Of a stretch of 64,000 bases of DNA, positions 1 to 8,377 are shown in pieces. Under the pieces are notes generated by a model. The model had not been told where the DNA came from. It saw nothing but the letters and a program-made list of their open reading frames with translations, and did no database searches. Within the stretch, counting starts at the first letter, position 1, and each line of letters starts with the position of its first letter. Position numbers and translations under genes: made by a program. Source of the stretch: Alloprevotella sp. oral taxon 473 str. F0040 (GTDB lineage Bacteria; Bacteroidota; Bacteroidia; Bacteroidales; Bacteroidaceae); contig NZ_KB290717.1 in NCBI RefSeq assembly GCF_000318095.2, positions 429,930 through 493,929 on the forward strand, in the 5' to 3' direction.

Positions 1-288
1 CCAGAGGTACAACGCATTATTGTGAAAAGTCAGCAACTGACAGCTCAAGATAAAGGAAGGCTCCTTTCTAAAGCAAGAGAGTGGCAACAACTTCCACATG
101 GAAAATCTATGATTGTTGGCACATATTCTACCCACGTAGTAAAAGCAGGCGAAAGTCTTCCACGCTTAGCTAAGCATTATTATGGGAATCCGAACTACGC
201 CAACTACATTATTCTACATAATCACATTGAACATCCTGATGTAATTAAAGTTGGCCAGAAACTCAAAATACCACAATTGCTTCAATAA
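1..288 (+). CDS. LysM-domain protein, C-terminal fragment (5' end outside window)
   Basis: The reading frame is open from base 1 to TAA at 286-288, so this is the 3' end of a longer gene. An internal GTG at 22 is not needed as a start. The last ~55 residues form a LysM module: a 'THVVKAGESLPRLAKHYYG' stretch, then 'NYIILHNHIEHPDVIKVGQKLKIP', with the usual G-x-L-x-x-I-P ending. LysM modules bind N-acetylglucosamine-containing glycans such as peptidoglycan. In Bacteroidales such a module is often at the C-terminus of HU-like or cell-wall-associated proteins, but the upstream domain is not visible, so the whole protein cannot be named. A strong inverted repeat follows at 348-398. Confidence 0.8.
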   Translation, partial: PEVQRIIVKSQQLTAQDKGRLLSKAREWQQLPHGKSMIVGTYSTHVVKAGESLPRLAKHYYGNPNYANYIILHNHIEHPDVIKVGQKLKIPQLLQ

Positions 289-347
289 ATAAAGGCAATC
301 CGGGAATTCTTGACAGGAAAGCTCTCTCATTATTGCTATATTTCTCC

Positions 348-398
348 AATACCCCCATCTAACGACCACGACATCGCGGTAAGTTAGACGGGGGTATT
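348..398. terminator. Bidirectional intrinsic terminator between LysM gene and cdd
   Basis: Bases 348-363 (AATACCCCCATCTAAC) pair with 383-398 (GTTAGACGGGGGTATT), a 16-bp stem with one mismatch and a 19-nt loop. It lies between convergent genes (LysM + and cdd -). T-rich sequence follows on the plus side (CTTGTTGTTA). The 253-bp gap holds nothing else I can name. Confidence 0.7.
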
Positions 399-541
399 CT
401 TGTTGTTACTAAGAATTCGTTTCTAACAGGCGCCCCTGCCTCAAACAGCACATGATTTCACAGCTCGTTCACGAACAATAGTAACAATCAATTACAGAAA
501 GGTGATTGAAGGCAACTTAATTAGTTTACTATCTTTTCTAG

Positions 542-1027
542 TTATAGTGCAGAGGAATCAAATTGAAAAGGTAGAAGATAACTTATTCCATCGAGCTCGT
601 AAACCGCATTCTCACCGTAAAGCAAAACACGAATAGGCACTTTATAGCGAGTTTCCGTTTCGATAAGAACTTGTCGGCAGATGCCACAGGGACTAATAGG
701 TTGCTCCAAAAAATTAACCTCATCAGCTCTTCTCGCAGCAATGGCAATACACACTGGAGCTACATCAGGATATTGAGCATTAGCATAAAACATGGCCGTA
801 CGCTCTGCACAAGATCCAGCAGGATATGCAGCATTCTCTTGATTGCTACCACAAACGACGACACCGTTCTCTAAGCGAAGAGCAGCCCCCACACAAAAAT
901 GAGAATATGGTGAGTAACTTGTTTGAGTGGCAGCCTTAGCTTGAGTCACCAAATCACAATCTTCTATTGATAAACCTTCACCTTTGGGATAGACAGTATA
1001 AGGAAGGATATGTTGAGCTTTAGGCAT
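542..1027 (-). CDS. cdd: Cytidine deaminase
   Basis: A 161-residue cytosolic enzyme that hydrolyses cytidine and deoxycytidine to uridine and deoxyuridine for pyrimidine salvage. The zinc signature is complete: C73-A-E75 with E75 as the proton shuttle, and P113-C114-G-I-C117 supplying the other two cysteine ligands. 'YSPYSHFCVGAAL' near residue 40 and the N-x-E-N-A element at 62-66 are typical of the homotetrameric family. The length is slightly above the usual ~135 because of a ~20-residue N-terminal addition. The gene is monocistronic, with its own promoter (1059-1090) and a shared terminator (348-398). A uridine phosphorylase that could use its product lies at 14388. Confidence 0.95.
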   Translation of the reverse strand: MPKAQHILPYTVYPKGEGLSIEDCDLVTQAKAATQTSYSPYSHFCVGAALRLENGVVVCGSNQENAAYPAGSCAERTAMFYANAQYPDVAPVCIAIAARRADEVNFLEQPISPCGICRQVLIETETRYKVPIRVLLYGENAVYELDGISYLLPFQFDSSAL

Positions 1028-1058
1028 GATACAGATGAATAAACGTGATACTTCTATG

Positions 1059-1090
1059 CAAATATAAGGATAATCTCTAAAATTACCACG
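1059..1090 (-). promoter_or_regulatory. Bacteroidetes-type promoter for cdd
   Basis: On the minus strand TATATTTG (1066-1059) matches the -7 consensus TAnnTTTG. CGTGG (1090-1086) sits 19 bp upstream in the -33 position. The predicted start is about 30 bp before the cdd ATG. The -33 element GTGG recurs at the sus and guaB promoters. Confidence 0.65.
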
Positions 1091-1342
1091 ATAGAACTCA
1101 TCTTTTTACAGTATTAATCTCCGAAACACACACATCTGAATTTACAGCATCGTATACTAGAATAGAGAGAAAGAATCTTACTAATACCAACTCAGACGCA
1201 ATCGAGAGTAAACTGTTAAATCTGAGACAAAGAAATTGTAGAAGTTTTCCGCAAACTAGACTCTCTCCTATCGTCGTATTATGATAGTTTCTCTTCATGT
1301 GACTTTCATTATTACATTAATATGGGTATCTAACCATTTATC

Positions 1343-1412
1343 TCGGAGAAAAAACTGCATAGCTCTGAGACTTTCTATTTCTTCTAGGAAAAAATCAAGA
1401 CAATCTACGAAG
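1343..1412 (+). repeat. Phased heptamer array A (TCGGAGA-like, 21-bp steps)
   Basis: Heptamers start at 1343 (TCGGAGA), 1364 (TCTGAGA), 1385 (TAGGAAA) and 1406 (TACGAAG), each exactly 21 bp apart and increasingly degenerate. The array lies in the 1028-1705 gap between the divergent cdd and lipoprotein-uvrD units. Its near edge is 316 bp upstream of the cdd start, and read in the cdd direction the motif is TCTCCGA. Apart from this array and two promoters, I see no gene, tRNA or mobile element in the 678-bp gap. Confidence 0.5.
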
Positions 1413-1705
1413 ATTATGTCATAAATCTCAATGTTTTTAAGCATTGTATTCTAAGAACTCCACCCAAAAACCACTATTTTACTGCTATCGAGCGTAGAAT
1501 AACACTAAAATTAAGCCCCTTAGAAATAGAAAATACCGTGCTGGTCTTTCTGAACTCTATTCTGCACGTTAAAATCAAGCTCTTTTTCTGTATAGTTTTC
1601 TTAAAACATCAGCGTATTTTTACTCTTCAATGCTTCAAACAACTACTTTTCTCCCTATCTCTGTCTGCTAAATCTCATGATAACTAGCATTCATAGAGTA
1701 AGTAG

Positions 1706-1736
1706 TTGCTCATCTGCAAGAAAATTCGTAATTTAG
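1706..1736 (+). promoter_or_regulatory. Probable promoter for the lipoprotein-uvrD unit
   Basis: TTG (1706-1708), a 20-bp spacer and TAATTTAG (1729-1736, one mismatch to TAnnTTTG). A start near 1743 falls downstream of the upstream in-frame TTG codon at 1706, which supports ATG 1757 as the real start of the next gene. Confidence 0.5.
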
Positions 1737-1756
1737 CACATCCATATCCCCTAATT

Positions 1757-2188
1757 ATGCCTCACATTTTCCGACATACTCTACTCCTGTTAATGGTCGT
1801 CTTGTCAGCTTGCCAATCTTCCACTCCTCAACAATCTGAGGCACGCCAAAAAGATGAGGCCAAAGCTGTGACTATCTTGGCAAAGGCAAGAACAGCACTC
1901 TATCAAAAACGATACAATGATGCCAAAAAGTATCTTCGCTCTTTGAGGAGCACTTGCCCACTAGCACTCAACGGCAGAGAAAATGGCATTCTGCTCATGG
2001 ATAGTATTGAGATAGCCTCGACAGCCGACCGTCTTCGTGTAGCAGACAGCTTAGTGCAAGATGATATGCAGCGTAGAGGTAGTGTGAATGCTCAAACGCA
2101 AGCTCACTTTGATGAACTTTGTCAACAAGCAAAGTTCTACCATCGCAAACTCCAACACGACAAAGACCAACGCAAGAACCATGACTGA
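1757..2188 (+). CDS. Small putative lipoprotein of unknown function
   Basis: A 143-residue protein. From ATG 1757 the product begins with a basic start, a hydrophobic run (LLLLMVVLSA) and a lipobox, LSAC, with the Cys at about residue 19. This predicts export and lipidation. An in-frame TTG at 1706 would add 17 residues and hide the signal peptide, so I reject it. The mature part is helical and charged, with a tetratricopeptide-like segment ('ARTALYQKRYNDAKKYLRSLRS') followed by a coiled, Gln/Lys/Arg-rich tail. Its stop overlaps the uvrD start by 8 bp, so the two are translationally coupled. I do not recognise a named family. The coupling to a DNA helicase is probably operon structure rather than shared function. 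Confidence 0.7.
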   Translation: MPHIFRHTLLLLMVVLSACQSSTPQQSEARQKDEAKAVTILAKARTALYQKRYNDAKKYLRSLRSTCPLALNGRENGILLMDSIEIASTADRLRVADSLVQDDMQRRGSVNAQTQAHFDELCQQAKFYHRKLQHDKDQRKNHD

Positions 2189-4652
2189 TTTCCACTCCCC
2201 CACGGATGTGCATGCTCCTCGGCCCGACAGCTTTTGGCAATCGGAGCTTAACGAGAGTCAATGGGCTGCAGTTTGCGAATGCGAGCGACCACTCTTAGTA
2301 ATCGCTGGAGCTGGTTCTGGCAAGACACGTGTGCTCACCTACAAAATAGCGTATCTCCTTGAGCGTGGCTACGCTCCATGGGAAGTTCTTGCCCTAACTT
2401 TCACTAACAAAGCTGCCAAAGAGATGAATGAACGCATCAGCAGCATTGTTGGGCCCGGAAGAGCACGAGGACTTTGGAGCGGTACATTTCACAGCATTTT
2501 TGCACGCATATTGAGAGCTGAAAGCTCAAATATAGGTTTTGATAGCAATTTCACTATCTACGACTCTGCCGATTCACGTTCGCTCATTAAGTCAATAGTC
2601 AAAGAGCTCAAACTGGATGATAAGACATACAAACCTTCGAAGGTACAAGGACGCATCTCTGATGCAAAAAACAGGTTGATGTTGCCTCAAGAATACGCAG
2701 CAGATCCTTACTTCACCAGTCGAGATGCTCGCGACAACATGCCTGATTTACACAGCATCTACACGGAGTATTTTCGCCGCTGTCGCACAGCAAGAGCCAT
2801 GGATTTTGATGATTTATTGCTCTACACGTTTCTTCTCTTCGATAAAGTAGAAGAAGTACGAAAAAGATATGCGCAACGTTTTCGGTACATTTTGGTAGAC
2901 GAGTATCAGGACACAAACTATGCACAACATGCCATCGTAAGCTTACTTACTAAAGACAATCACAATATCTGCGTGGTAGGTGATGATGCCCAAAGTATTT
3001 ACTCCTTTAGAGGAGCCAACATCGATAATATCTTGCAGTTTCATCGTCAATACCCTGAAGCTGTGACAGTAAAATTGGAGCGTAATTATCGTTCCACTCA
3101 AAACATTGTTGATGCGGCCAATAGCATCATTCGCCATAATAAGGAACAGATAGAAAAGACTGTCTTTAGTGAAAATGAAATAGGAGAAAAGATTCTTTTG
3201 ATGCCTTCAGCTTCTGATAAAGAGGAAGCGGCAAAAGTAGTAGGACACATCTCTCGTCTTCGTCGCAGTGAAGATGTCCCTCTCAATGAGATGGCGATTC
3301 TCTATCGGACCAATGCCCAGAGTCGCTCATTTGAGGATGCGCTACGTGAACGCAACATCCCTTATCGCATTTATGGAGGATTGTCGTTTTATCAACGCAA
3401 AGAAATCAAGGATATCATTGCCTATTTCCGTTTGGTCACCAACCTCAACGATGAAGAAGCCTTTAAACGCATTGTAAATTATCCAGCGCGCGGCATCGGA
3501 AATACAACTTTACAAAAGATTTTTACAGCATCTCGTGAGCAAAATGTTAGTCTTTGGGCTGTAGCGGAGCAACCTGCACTCTATGGGGTGAACTTAAACA
3601 AAGGTGTGCTCAGTAAACTCGAAGGATTTTGCAATATGATTCTCGATTTTCGCTCGCGCGTCACGAATATCGGTGCCTTTGATTTTGCTACAACTCTCAT
3701 AGACTATTCTGGTATTAAAGCCGATCTTCAAAAGGAAGATGGCCCAGAAGGACAAAGTAAACGTGAGAATGTGGAAGAACTCTTGGGGGCCATTCGTTCA
3801 TTCGAACGAGATACTTTGGAGGAGACAGGGCAACCGACCGTTTTGTTAAATGATTTCCTGCAGCAAAGTGCCTTACAAACAGATGCAGATCAGCAAGACG
3901 ATGGCACCCCTAAGGTTACCCTAATGACCATACACTCAGCTAAAGGACTAGAATTTGGGGCTGTGTTCGTGACAGGTCTCGAAGATGCTCTGTTCCCTGG
4001 GCCCCAAGCACGCTTCTTTCCTAGAGAAATGGAGGAAGAACGACGGCTTTTCTACGTAGCTGTGACCCGTGCGAAACGCTTTTGCTTCTTATCTTACGCT
4101 CAAAGCCGATTCCGCTACGGTCAATTTGAGATTTCAGATCCAAGTCCATTTATAGCTGAAATTAGTCAGCGATACGTACAAGAAGAAGTTTTGAATCTGG
4201 GTGGTGAAAGCCACATCCCAAGTGCACTTCGAAGAGCTTTACTGGGTGAAGATTTGGATGAAGAAAGTACACTCACCTCATCTTTTAGAGCCAGAAGATC
4301 AAATAGCAGCATCCGCACTAAGCCTACTGCTAAACAAGAACAGCATGACTTCACGCCCCAAGATACAAATACCTCTTCAATGATGGGACTTTCTAAATCC
4401 CCCATCACCACCTCTCTGTCTCCCACACTCAAACCCTTGAAAGCTGCTCAGAAGAAACCGACTACCGCAGCAGTTAATGCAGCTATTAATACACTATCTC
4501 AAGGCAGTCATATCGAACATGAGCGTTTTGGCAAAGGGACTATCTTGTCCATTGAAGGGACAGGAGAGAATGCCAAAGCCGAAGTGGAGTTTCTAGCCGT
4601 GGGACGAAAAAAACTATTACTCAAGTTTGCTCGCTTCAAAGTGCTAGATTAG
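2181..4652 (+). CDS. uvrD: UvrD/PcrA-type ATP-dependent 3'-5' DNA helicase
   Basis: An 823-residue SF1A helicase acting in nucleotide excision repair, mismatch repair and clearing of stalled polymerases. ATG 2181 is chosen because the upstream in-frame codons lie inside the preceding gene and the family begins shortly before 'ELNESQWAAV'. Visible motifs are: Q motif (LNESQWAAV), Walker A GAGSGKT at 43-49, 'LTFTNKAAKEM' (Ia), 'ILVDEYQDTN' (II), 'VVGDDAQSIYSFRGA' (III), 'ERNYRST' (IV), 'TLMTIHSAKGLEF' (V) and 'RLFYVAVTRAK' (VI). The C-terminal ~45 residues ('HERFGKGTILSIEG') are the Tudor-like domain that in PcrA/UvrD contacts RNA polymerase. It is preceded by a ~100-residue Ser/Thr-rich linker. 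The lon promoter overlaps the region just after its stop. Confidence 0.95.
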   Translation: MTDFHSPTDVHAPRPDSFWQSELNESQWAAVCECERPLLVIAGAGSGKTRVLTYKIAYLLERGYAPWEVLALTFTNKAAKEMNERISSIVGPGRARGLWSGTFHSIFARILRAESSNIGFDSNFTIYDSADSRSLIKSIVKELKLDDKTYKPSKVQGRISDAKNRLMLPQEYAADPYFTSRDARDNMPDLHSIYTEYFRRCRTARAMDFDDLLLYTFLLFDKVEEVRKRYAQRFRYILVDEYQDTNYAQHAIVSLLTKDNHNICVVGDDAQSIYSFRGANIDNILQFHRQYPEAVTVKLERNYRSTQNIVDAANSIIRHNKEQIEKTVFSENEIGEKILLMPSASDKEEAAKVVGHISRLRRSEDVPLNEMAILYRTNAQSRSFEDALRERNIPYRIYGGLSFYQRKEIKDIIAYFRLVTNLNDEEAFKRIVNYPARGIGNTTLQKIFTASREQNVSLWAVAEQPALYGVNLNKGVLSKLEGFCNMILDFRSRVTNIGAFDFATTLIDYSGIKADLQKEDGPEGQSKRENVEELLGAIRSFERDTLEETGQPTVLLNDFLQQSALQTDADQQDDGTPKVTLMTIHSAKGLEFGAVFVTGLEDALFPGPQARFFPREMEEERRLFYVAVTRAKRFCFLSYAQSRFRYGQFEISDPSPFIAEISQRYVQEEVLNLGGESHIPSALRRALLGEDLDEESTLTSSFRARRSNSSIRTKPTAKQEQHDFTPQDTNTSSMMGLSKSPITTSLSPTLKPLKAAQKKPTTAAVNAAINTLSQGSHIEHERFGKGTILSIEGTGENAKAEVEFLAVGRKKLLLKFARFKVLD

Positions 4653-4654
4653 CC

Positions 4655-4685
4655 TTTGGCCAAACCAATATAATGAGTAATTTTG
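4655..4685 (+). promoter_or_regulatory. Bacteroidetes-type promoter for lon
   Basis: TTTG (4655-4658), a 19-bp spacer and TAATTTTG (4678-4685), a perfect TAnnTTTG. The predicted start is about 15 bp before the lon ATG at 4707. The element starts 3 bp after the uvrD stop, so lon has its own promoter despite the short gap. Confidence 0.75.
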
Positions 4686-4706
4686 CAACAATATTGAACA
4701 CCCTAC

Positions 4707-7202
4707 ATGAGTAAAGAAAATACACCTCAAGGCTCCTTCTCCGTGATTGCTGACTTTGAGGGCAATATCAACGACCTCCTCAACGTAAATGTGGAAGGTA
4801 CACTTCCAGTACTTCCCTTACGAAATATGGTACTCTTCCCAGGAGTGGTAGCTTCTGTGGCGGTAGGCCGTGAAAGTTCCCTCGAACTGATACGCTATGC
4901 AGAACAACGAGGAGATGATGCTTACATTGCAGTGTCATGTCAAGTTGATGCTGCTATCGATGTACCCAACATGGGAGATTTATTCCCAACTGGTACACTG
5001 GCAAAAGTGCTACGCGTGGTGGAAATTCCCAACCACCACCCCACTGCCATCTTGCAGTCTTTTGGTCGCGTGACTCTGTCGCCCGAACCTACTCGTATGA
5101 ATCCATTCATACGCACACATGTTACCACCCTTCCAGAAGAGTTGCCTGAGGACAATGATCAGGAATTCAAAGCACTCTTTGAAACTTTCCGCGAAGCAAC
5201 ACTGCAATACATCAAACTCAATGAGAATTTGGGCATGGAAGCCTTTATGGCTGTTCAAAATATCTCAAACCCTATCTTCTTCATCAACTTTGTAGCAACA
5301 AATCTACCTTTTAATACTGAAGAAAAGGCGTTGTTGCTTGAAGATGGCAACATGATGAGTCGTACATTCTCCTTACTGCGCATTTTGCAACGTGAGTTGC
5401 AGTTTGTACAACTTAAACAGAATATCAGCGAACGTACACGCGAAGAACTCGATCAACAACAAAAAGAGTATTATCTCCAACAGCAGATTAAGAACTTCCA
5501 AAAAGAACTGGGCAATGCTGAAGGTAACGATGCTAAAGAGTTAAAAGATAAGGCCAAATCCTTGACCTTACCAGACAATGTGCAAAGAATCTTCGAGAAA
5601 GAAGTCACAAAACTGGAGCGGATGAACGCTTCAGTGCCAGACTATAGCGTGGTGTACAATTATCTTGACACGATTTTGGCACTGCCTTGGGGAAAATGGA
5701 CCACCGACAACCTTGATTTGCGACGCGCTCAGCGAGTGCTTGACCGCGACCACTATGGTATGGAGAAGGTGAAAGAGAGAATCTTGGAGCATTTGGCTGT
5801 GATGAAGGTAAGTAAACAGCACCCCACTACAATTCTTTGCCTTTATGGCCCTCCAGGAGTAGGTAAAACTTCCCTTTGCCGTAGCATTGCAGAAAGTCTT
5901 GGGCGCAAATATCAACGCATTTCTCTCGGAGGCGTACACGACGAAAGCGAGATTCGCGGTCACCGTCGCACCTACATTGCTGCAATGTGTGGGCGAATAA
6001 TGAAGACTATCATTAAAGCAGAGAGCAATAACCCTTTGTTGGTGCTTGATGAGATTGACAAAGTGGGTGGACGCACGCACCATGGTGACCCACAGGCTGC
6101 CTTATTGGAACTTTTAGATCCTGAGCAAAACAATACATTCCACGACAATTTTCTCGATTTCGACTACGATCTTAGCCACGTTTTCTTTATCGCTACAGCT
6201 AATAGTTTGAGTAGCATTCCTGCTCCCTTACGTGACCGTATGGAGCTCATCAATGTTGAAGGTTATCTCACGGAAGAAAAGAAAGAAATAGCAAAGAAAC
6301 ACCTTTTCCCACAAGCACTTGCTCATCTTGAATTGCCTTTCTCCTTTAAAATATCTCCTACGGCTACAGAATTTCTCATTGAGAAGTACACTCGTGAAAG
6401 TGGAGTACGACAATTGGAAAAGCAGATTGCAAAATTAGTTCGGAAAGTTGTGCTAAACTATCAAACTGCCGATGAGAAACAACAGGCAGAAATGGCCAGT
6501 AAAACGCTGAAACCGGCGGATGTAGAAGAGATTATGGGAACACCCCCTTACAATCGGGATGCCTATCAAGGCAATGACTATGCTGGTGTAGTTAATGGCT
6601 TAGCTTGGACCTCTGTAGGCGGAGAAATGCTCTTCATAGAAAGTGGTGTGAGTCGCTCAAAAAATCCTCGTTTGGCTCTTACAGGAAATCTTGGCGATGT
6701 GATGAAAGAAAGTGCACTCTTGGCGTTAGAATATGTCAAGTCGCATATTTCAGAACTCGGGGTGGATTATCATGTTTTTGAACACTGGAATATTCACCTC
6801 CATTTCCCTGAAGGAGCTGTACCTAAAGATGGACCTTCTGCAGGCATCACTATTGCAACCTCGTTGGCTTCTACGCTCACTCAACGCAAAGTTCGCCCAC
6901 GTCTGGCCATGACAGGCGAAATCACTCTCCGTGGCAAGGTGCTTCCTGTGGGCGGTATCAAAGAAAAGATACTTGCCGCCAAGAGAGCTGGCATCACAGA
7001 CATTATTCTTTCTCAAGACAACGAAAAAAATGTACTTGACATCCCGGAACGCTATGTTAAGGGTTTAACTTTCCACTACGTTTCTACAGTTAGCGAAGTC
7101 TGGAAAATTGCACTACTTGATGAAAAGGTAGCCAACCCTATAGACTTAGTTATTCCTTCTTCCAAGAAAAAGCATTCAGACAATGAGCAACACAACTCCT
7201 AG
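4707..7202 (+). CDS. lon: ATP-dependent protease Lon
   Basis: An 831-residue cytosolic AAA+ protease that degrades misfolded and regulatory proteins. The LON substrate-binding domain spans ~30-235 ('[15 protein letters not shown]'), followed by a coiled-coil helix ~235-275. The AAA+ module has Walker A GPPGVGKT at 381-388, Walker B 'LLVLDEID' at 444-451 and sensor-1 'FFIATAN'. The LonA protease domain has the catalytic Ser711 in 'PKDGPSAG' and Lys754 in 'GGIKEK', the same 43-residue separation as E. coli Ser679/Lys722. Length is normal for LonA. It has its own promoter and heads the run lon-tgt-lptG-like. Its last 20 bp overlap tgt, so the two are coupled. Confidence 0.97.
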   Translation: MSKENTPQGSFSVIADFEGNINDLLNVNVEGTLPVLPLRNMVLFPGVVASVAVGRESSLELIRYAEQRGDDAYIAVSCQVDAAIDVPNMGDLFPTGTLAKVLRVVEIPNHHPTAILQSFGRVTLSPEPTRMNPFIRTHVTTLPEELPEDNDQEFKALFETFREATLQYIKLNENLGMEAFMAVQNISNPIFFINFVATNLPFNTEEKALLLEDGNMMSRTFSLLRILQRELQFVQLKQNISERTREELDQQQKEYYLQQQIKNFQKELGNAEGNDAKELKDKAKSLTLPDNVQRIFEKEVTKLERMNASVPDYSVVYNYLDTILALPWGKWTTDNLDLRRAQRVLDRDHYGMEKVKERILEHLAVMKVSKQHPTTILCLYGPPGVGKTSLCRSIAESLGRKYQRISLGGVHDESEIRGHRRTYIAAMCGRIMKTIIKAESNNPLLVLDEIDKVGGRTHHGDPQAALLELLDPEQNNTFHDNFLDFDYDLSHVFFIATANSLSSIPAPLRDRMELINVEGYLTEEKKEIAKKHLFPQALAHLELPFSFKISPTATEFLIEKYTRESGVRQLEKQIAKLVRKVVLNYQTADEKQQAEMASKTLKPADVEEIMGTPPYNRDAYQGNDYAGVVNGLAWTSVGGEMLFIESGVSRSKNPRLALTGNLGDVMKESALLALEYVKSHISELGVDYHVFEHWNIHLHFPEGAVPKDGPSAGITIATSLASTLTQRKVRPRLAMTGEITLRGKVLPVGGIKEKILAAKRAGITDIILSQDNEKNVLDIPERYVKGLTFHYVSTVSEVWKIALLDEKVANPIDLVIPSSKKKHSDNEQHNS

Positions 7203-8361
7203 TCTTCGACCTACGTGGCGCAAAGGCGAACCACTCTTTCAATTGCAACATACTGACACAGGAAGTTCCGCGCGTGCTGGTCGCATCACGACTGATCACG
7301 GCACCATTGAGACTCCTATTTTTATGCCAGTCGGTACACTCGGCACTGTAAAGGGTTTGCACACTCATGAAATTCTAGATGAGGTTAAAGCTCAGATTAT
7401 CCTCGGCAATACATATCACCTGTATCTTCGTCCTGGACTAGAAGTTTTAGAAGCTGCTGGAGGTTTACATAAATTCAACGGATTCCATAAACCAATGCTC
7501 ACGGACAGTGGTGGTTTCCAAGTATTTTCACTTACGGGTATTCGCAAATTGAGCGAAAATGGTTGCGAATTCCGTAGCCATGTGGATGGTTCTAAACATT
7601 TATTTACTCCTGAAAATGTGATGGATATCGAGAGGATCATCGGTGCAGACATTATGATGGCTTTCGATGAATGCCCTCCTGGTACTGCCGACTTCGGCTA
7701 TGCTCGCAAAAGTCTCGATCTAACCCACAGATGGCTTGACAGGTGCATTAAGAGATTTTCTGCAACGGAGGATAAATATGGCCATCACCAGGCACTCTTT
7801 CCCATTGTTCAAGGTTGTGTTTACCCAGAATTACGTCGCGAAAGTGCCCAATTTATGGCAGAACGTGATGCAGAAGGCTATGCCATTGGGGGACTTGCAG
7901 TAGGAGAACCAGCGGAGAAGATGTACGAGATGATTGAGATCGTCAATGAAATTCTTCCAACCGACCGTCCTCGATATCTCATGGGGGTAGGAACTCCAAT
8001 GAACATTCTCGAAGGCATCGAACGGGGTGTGGATATGTTTGACTGTGTGATGCCAACGCGCAACGGACGCAACGGTCAAATTTTCACGTGGAATGGTATC
8101 ATCAACTTTAGAAACGCAAAATGGGCCAAGGATTTCTCTCCAGTAGACCCATTGGGTACTGCACATTGTGACCATGCTTACACAAAGGCTTACCTACATC
8201 ATCTGTTTAAGTGCAAAGAACTTTTGGCTCTTCAGATAGCTTCCATTCATAATCTTGCTTTCTACCTTGAACTAGTAAGAGTTGCACGCGAACATATCTT
8301 AGCTAATGATTTTGCTGAATGGAAGCGAAGCATCCTTCCTCAGCTGGCTCACCGACTTTAA
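7183..8361 (+). CDS. tgt: tRNA-guanine transglycosylase (queuine tRNA-ribosyltransferase)
   Basis: A 392-residue enzyme that exchanges guanine for preQ1 at position 34 of GUN-anticodon tRNAs, a step of queuosine synthesis. The TIM-barrel landmarks are present: D108 in 'TDSGGFQ' and the nucleophile D287 in 'MFDCVMPTRNGRNG'. ATG 7183 overlaps lon by 20 bp. The next in-frame Met is 47 residues in, past conserved sequence, so the start must be here or at a rarer codon. The N-terminus is ~15 residues longer than usual. The family's C-x-C-x2-C zinc site is absent: the positions equivalent to E. coli C302/C304/C307 are G325/A327/D330, with only the fourth ligand H356 kept. A nearby Cys329 is out of register. 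The rest of the fold looks intact. Confidence 0.95.
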   Translation: MSNTTPSLRPTWRKGEPLFQLQHTDTGSSARAGRITTDHGTIETPIFMPVGTLGTVKGLHTHEILDEVKAQIILGNTYHLYLRPGLEVLEAAGGLHKFNGFHKPMLTDSGGFQVFSLTGIRKLSENGCEFRSHVDGSKHLFTPENVMDIERIIGADIMMAFDECPPGTADFGYARKSLDLTHRWLDRCIKRFSATEDKYGHHQALFPIVQGCVYPELRRESAQFMAERDAEGYAIGGLAVGEPAEKMYEMIEIVNEILPTDRPRYLMGVGTPMNILEGIERGVDMFDCVMPTRNGRNGQIFTWNGIINFRNAKWAKDFSPVDPLGTAHCDHAYTKAYLHHLFKCKELLALQIASIHNLAFYLELVRVAREHILANDFAEWKRSILPQLAHRL

Positions 8362-8377
8362 TCCTCACATCTACTTC

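Noticed and set aside
1098-1298. 66-codon minus-strand open frame upstream of cdd
   Set aside because: Low-complexity, no domain, signal or plausible start, and it overlaps AT-rich intergenic DNA with promoter-like elements.
5631-6083. 150-codon frame antisense to lon
   Set aside because: It lies entirely within the conserved AAA+ region of lon and has no domain or promoter of its own.
7183-8361. tgt as a pseudogene because of its missing zinc site
   Set aside because: The frame is full length, both catalytic aspartates and surrounding motifs are intact, and the gene is in a normal operon.
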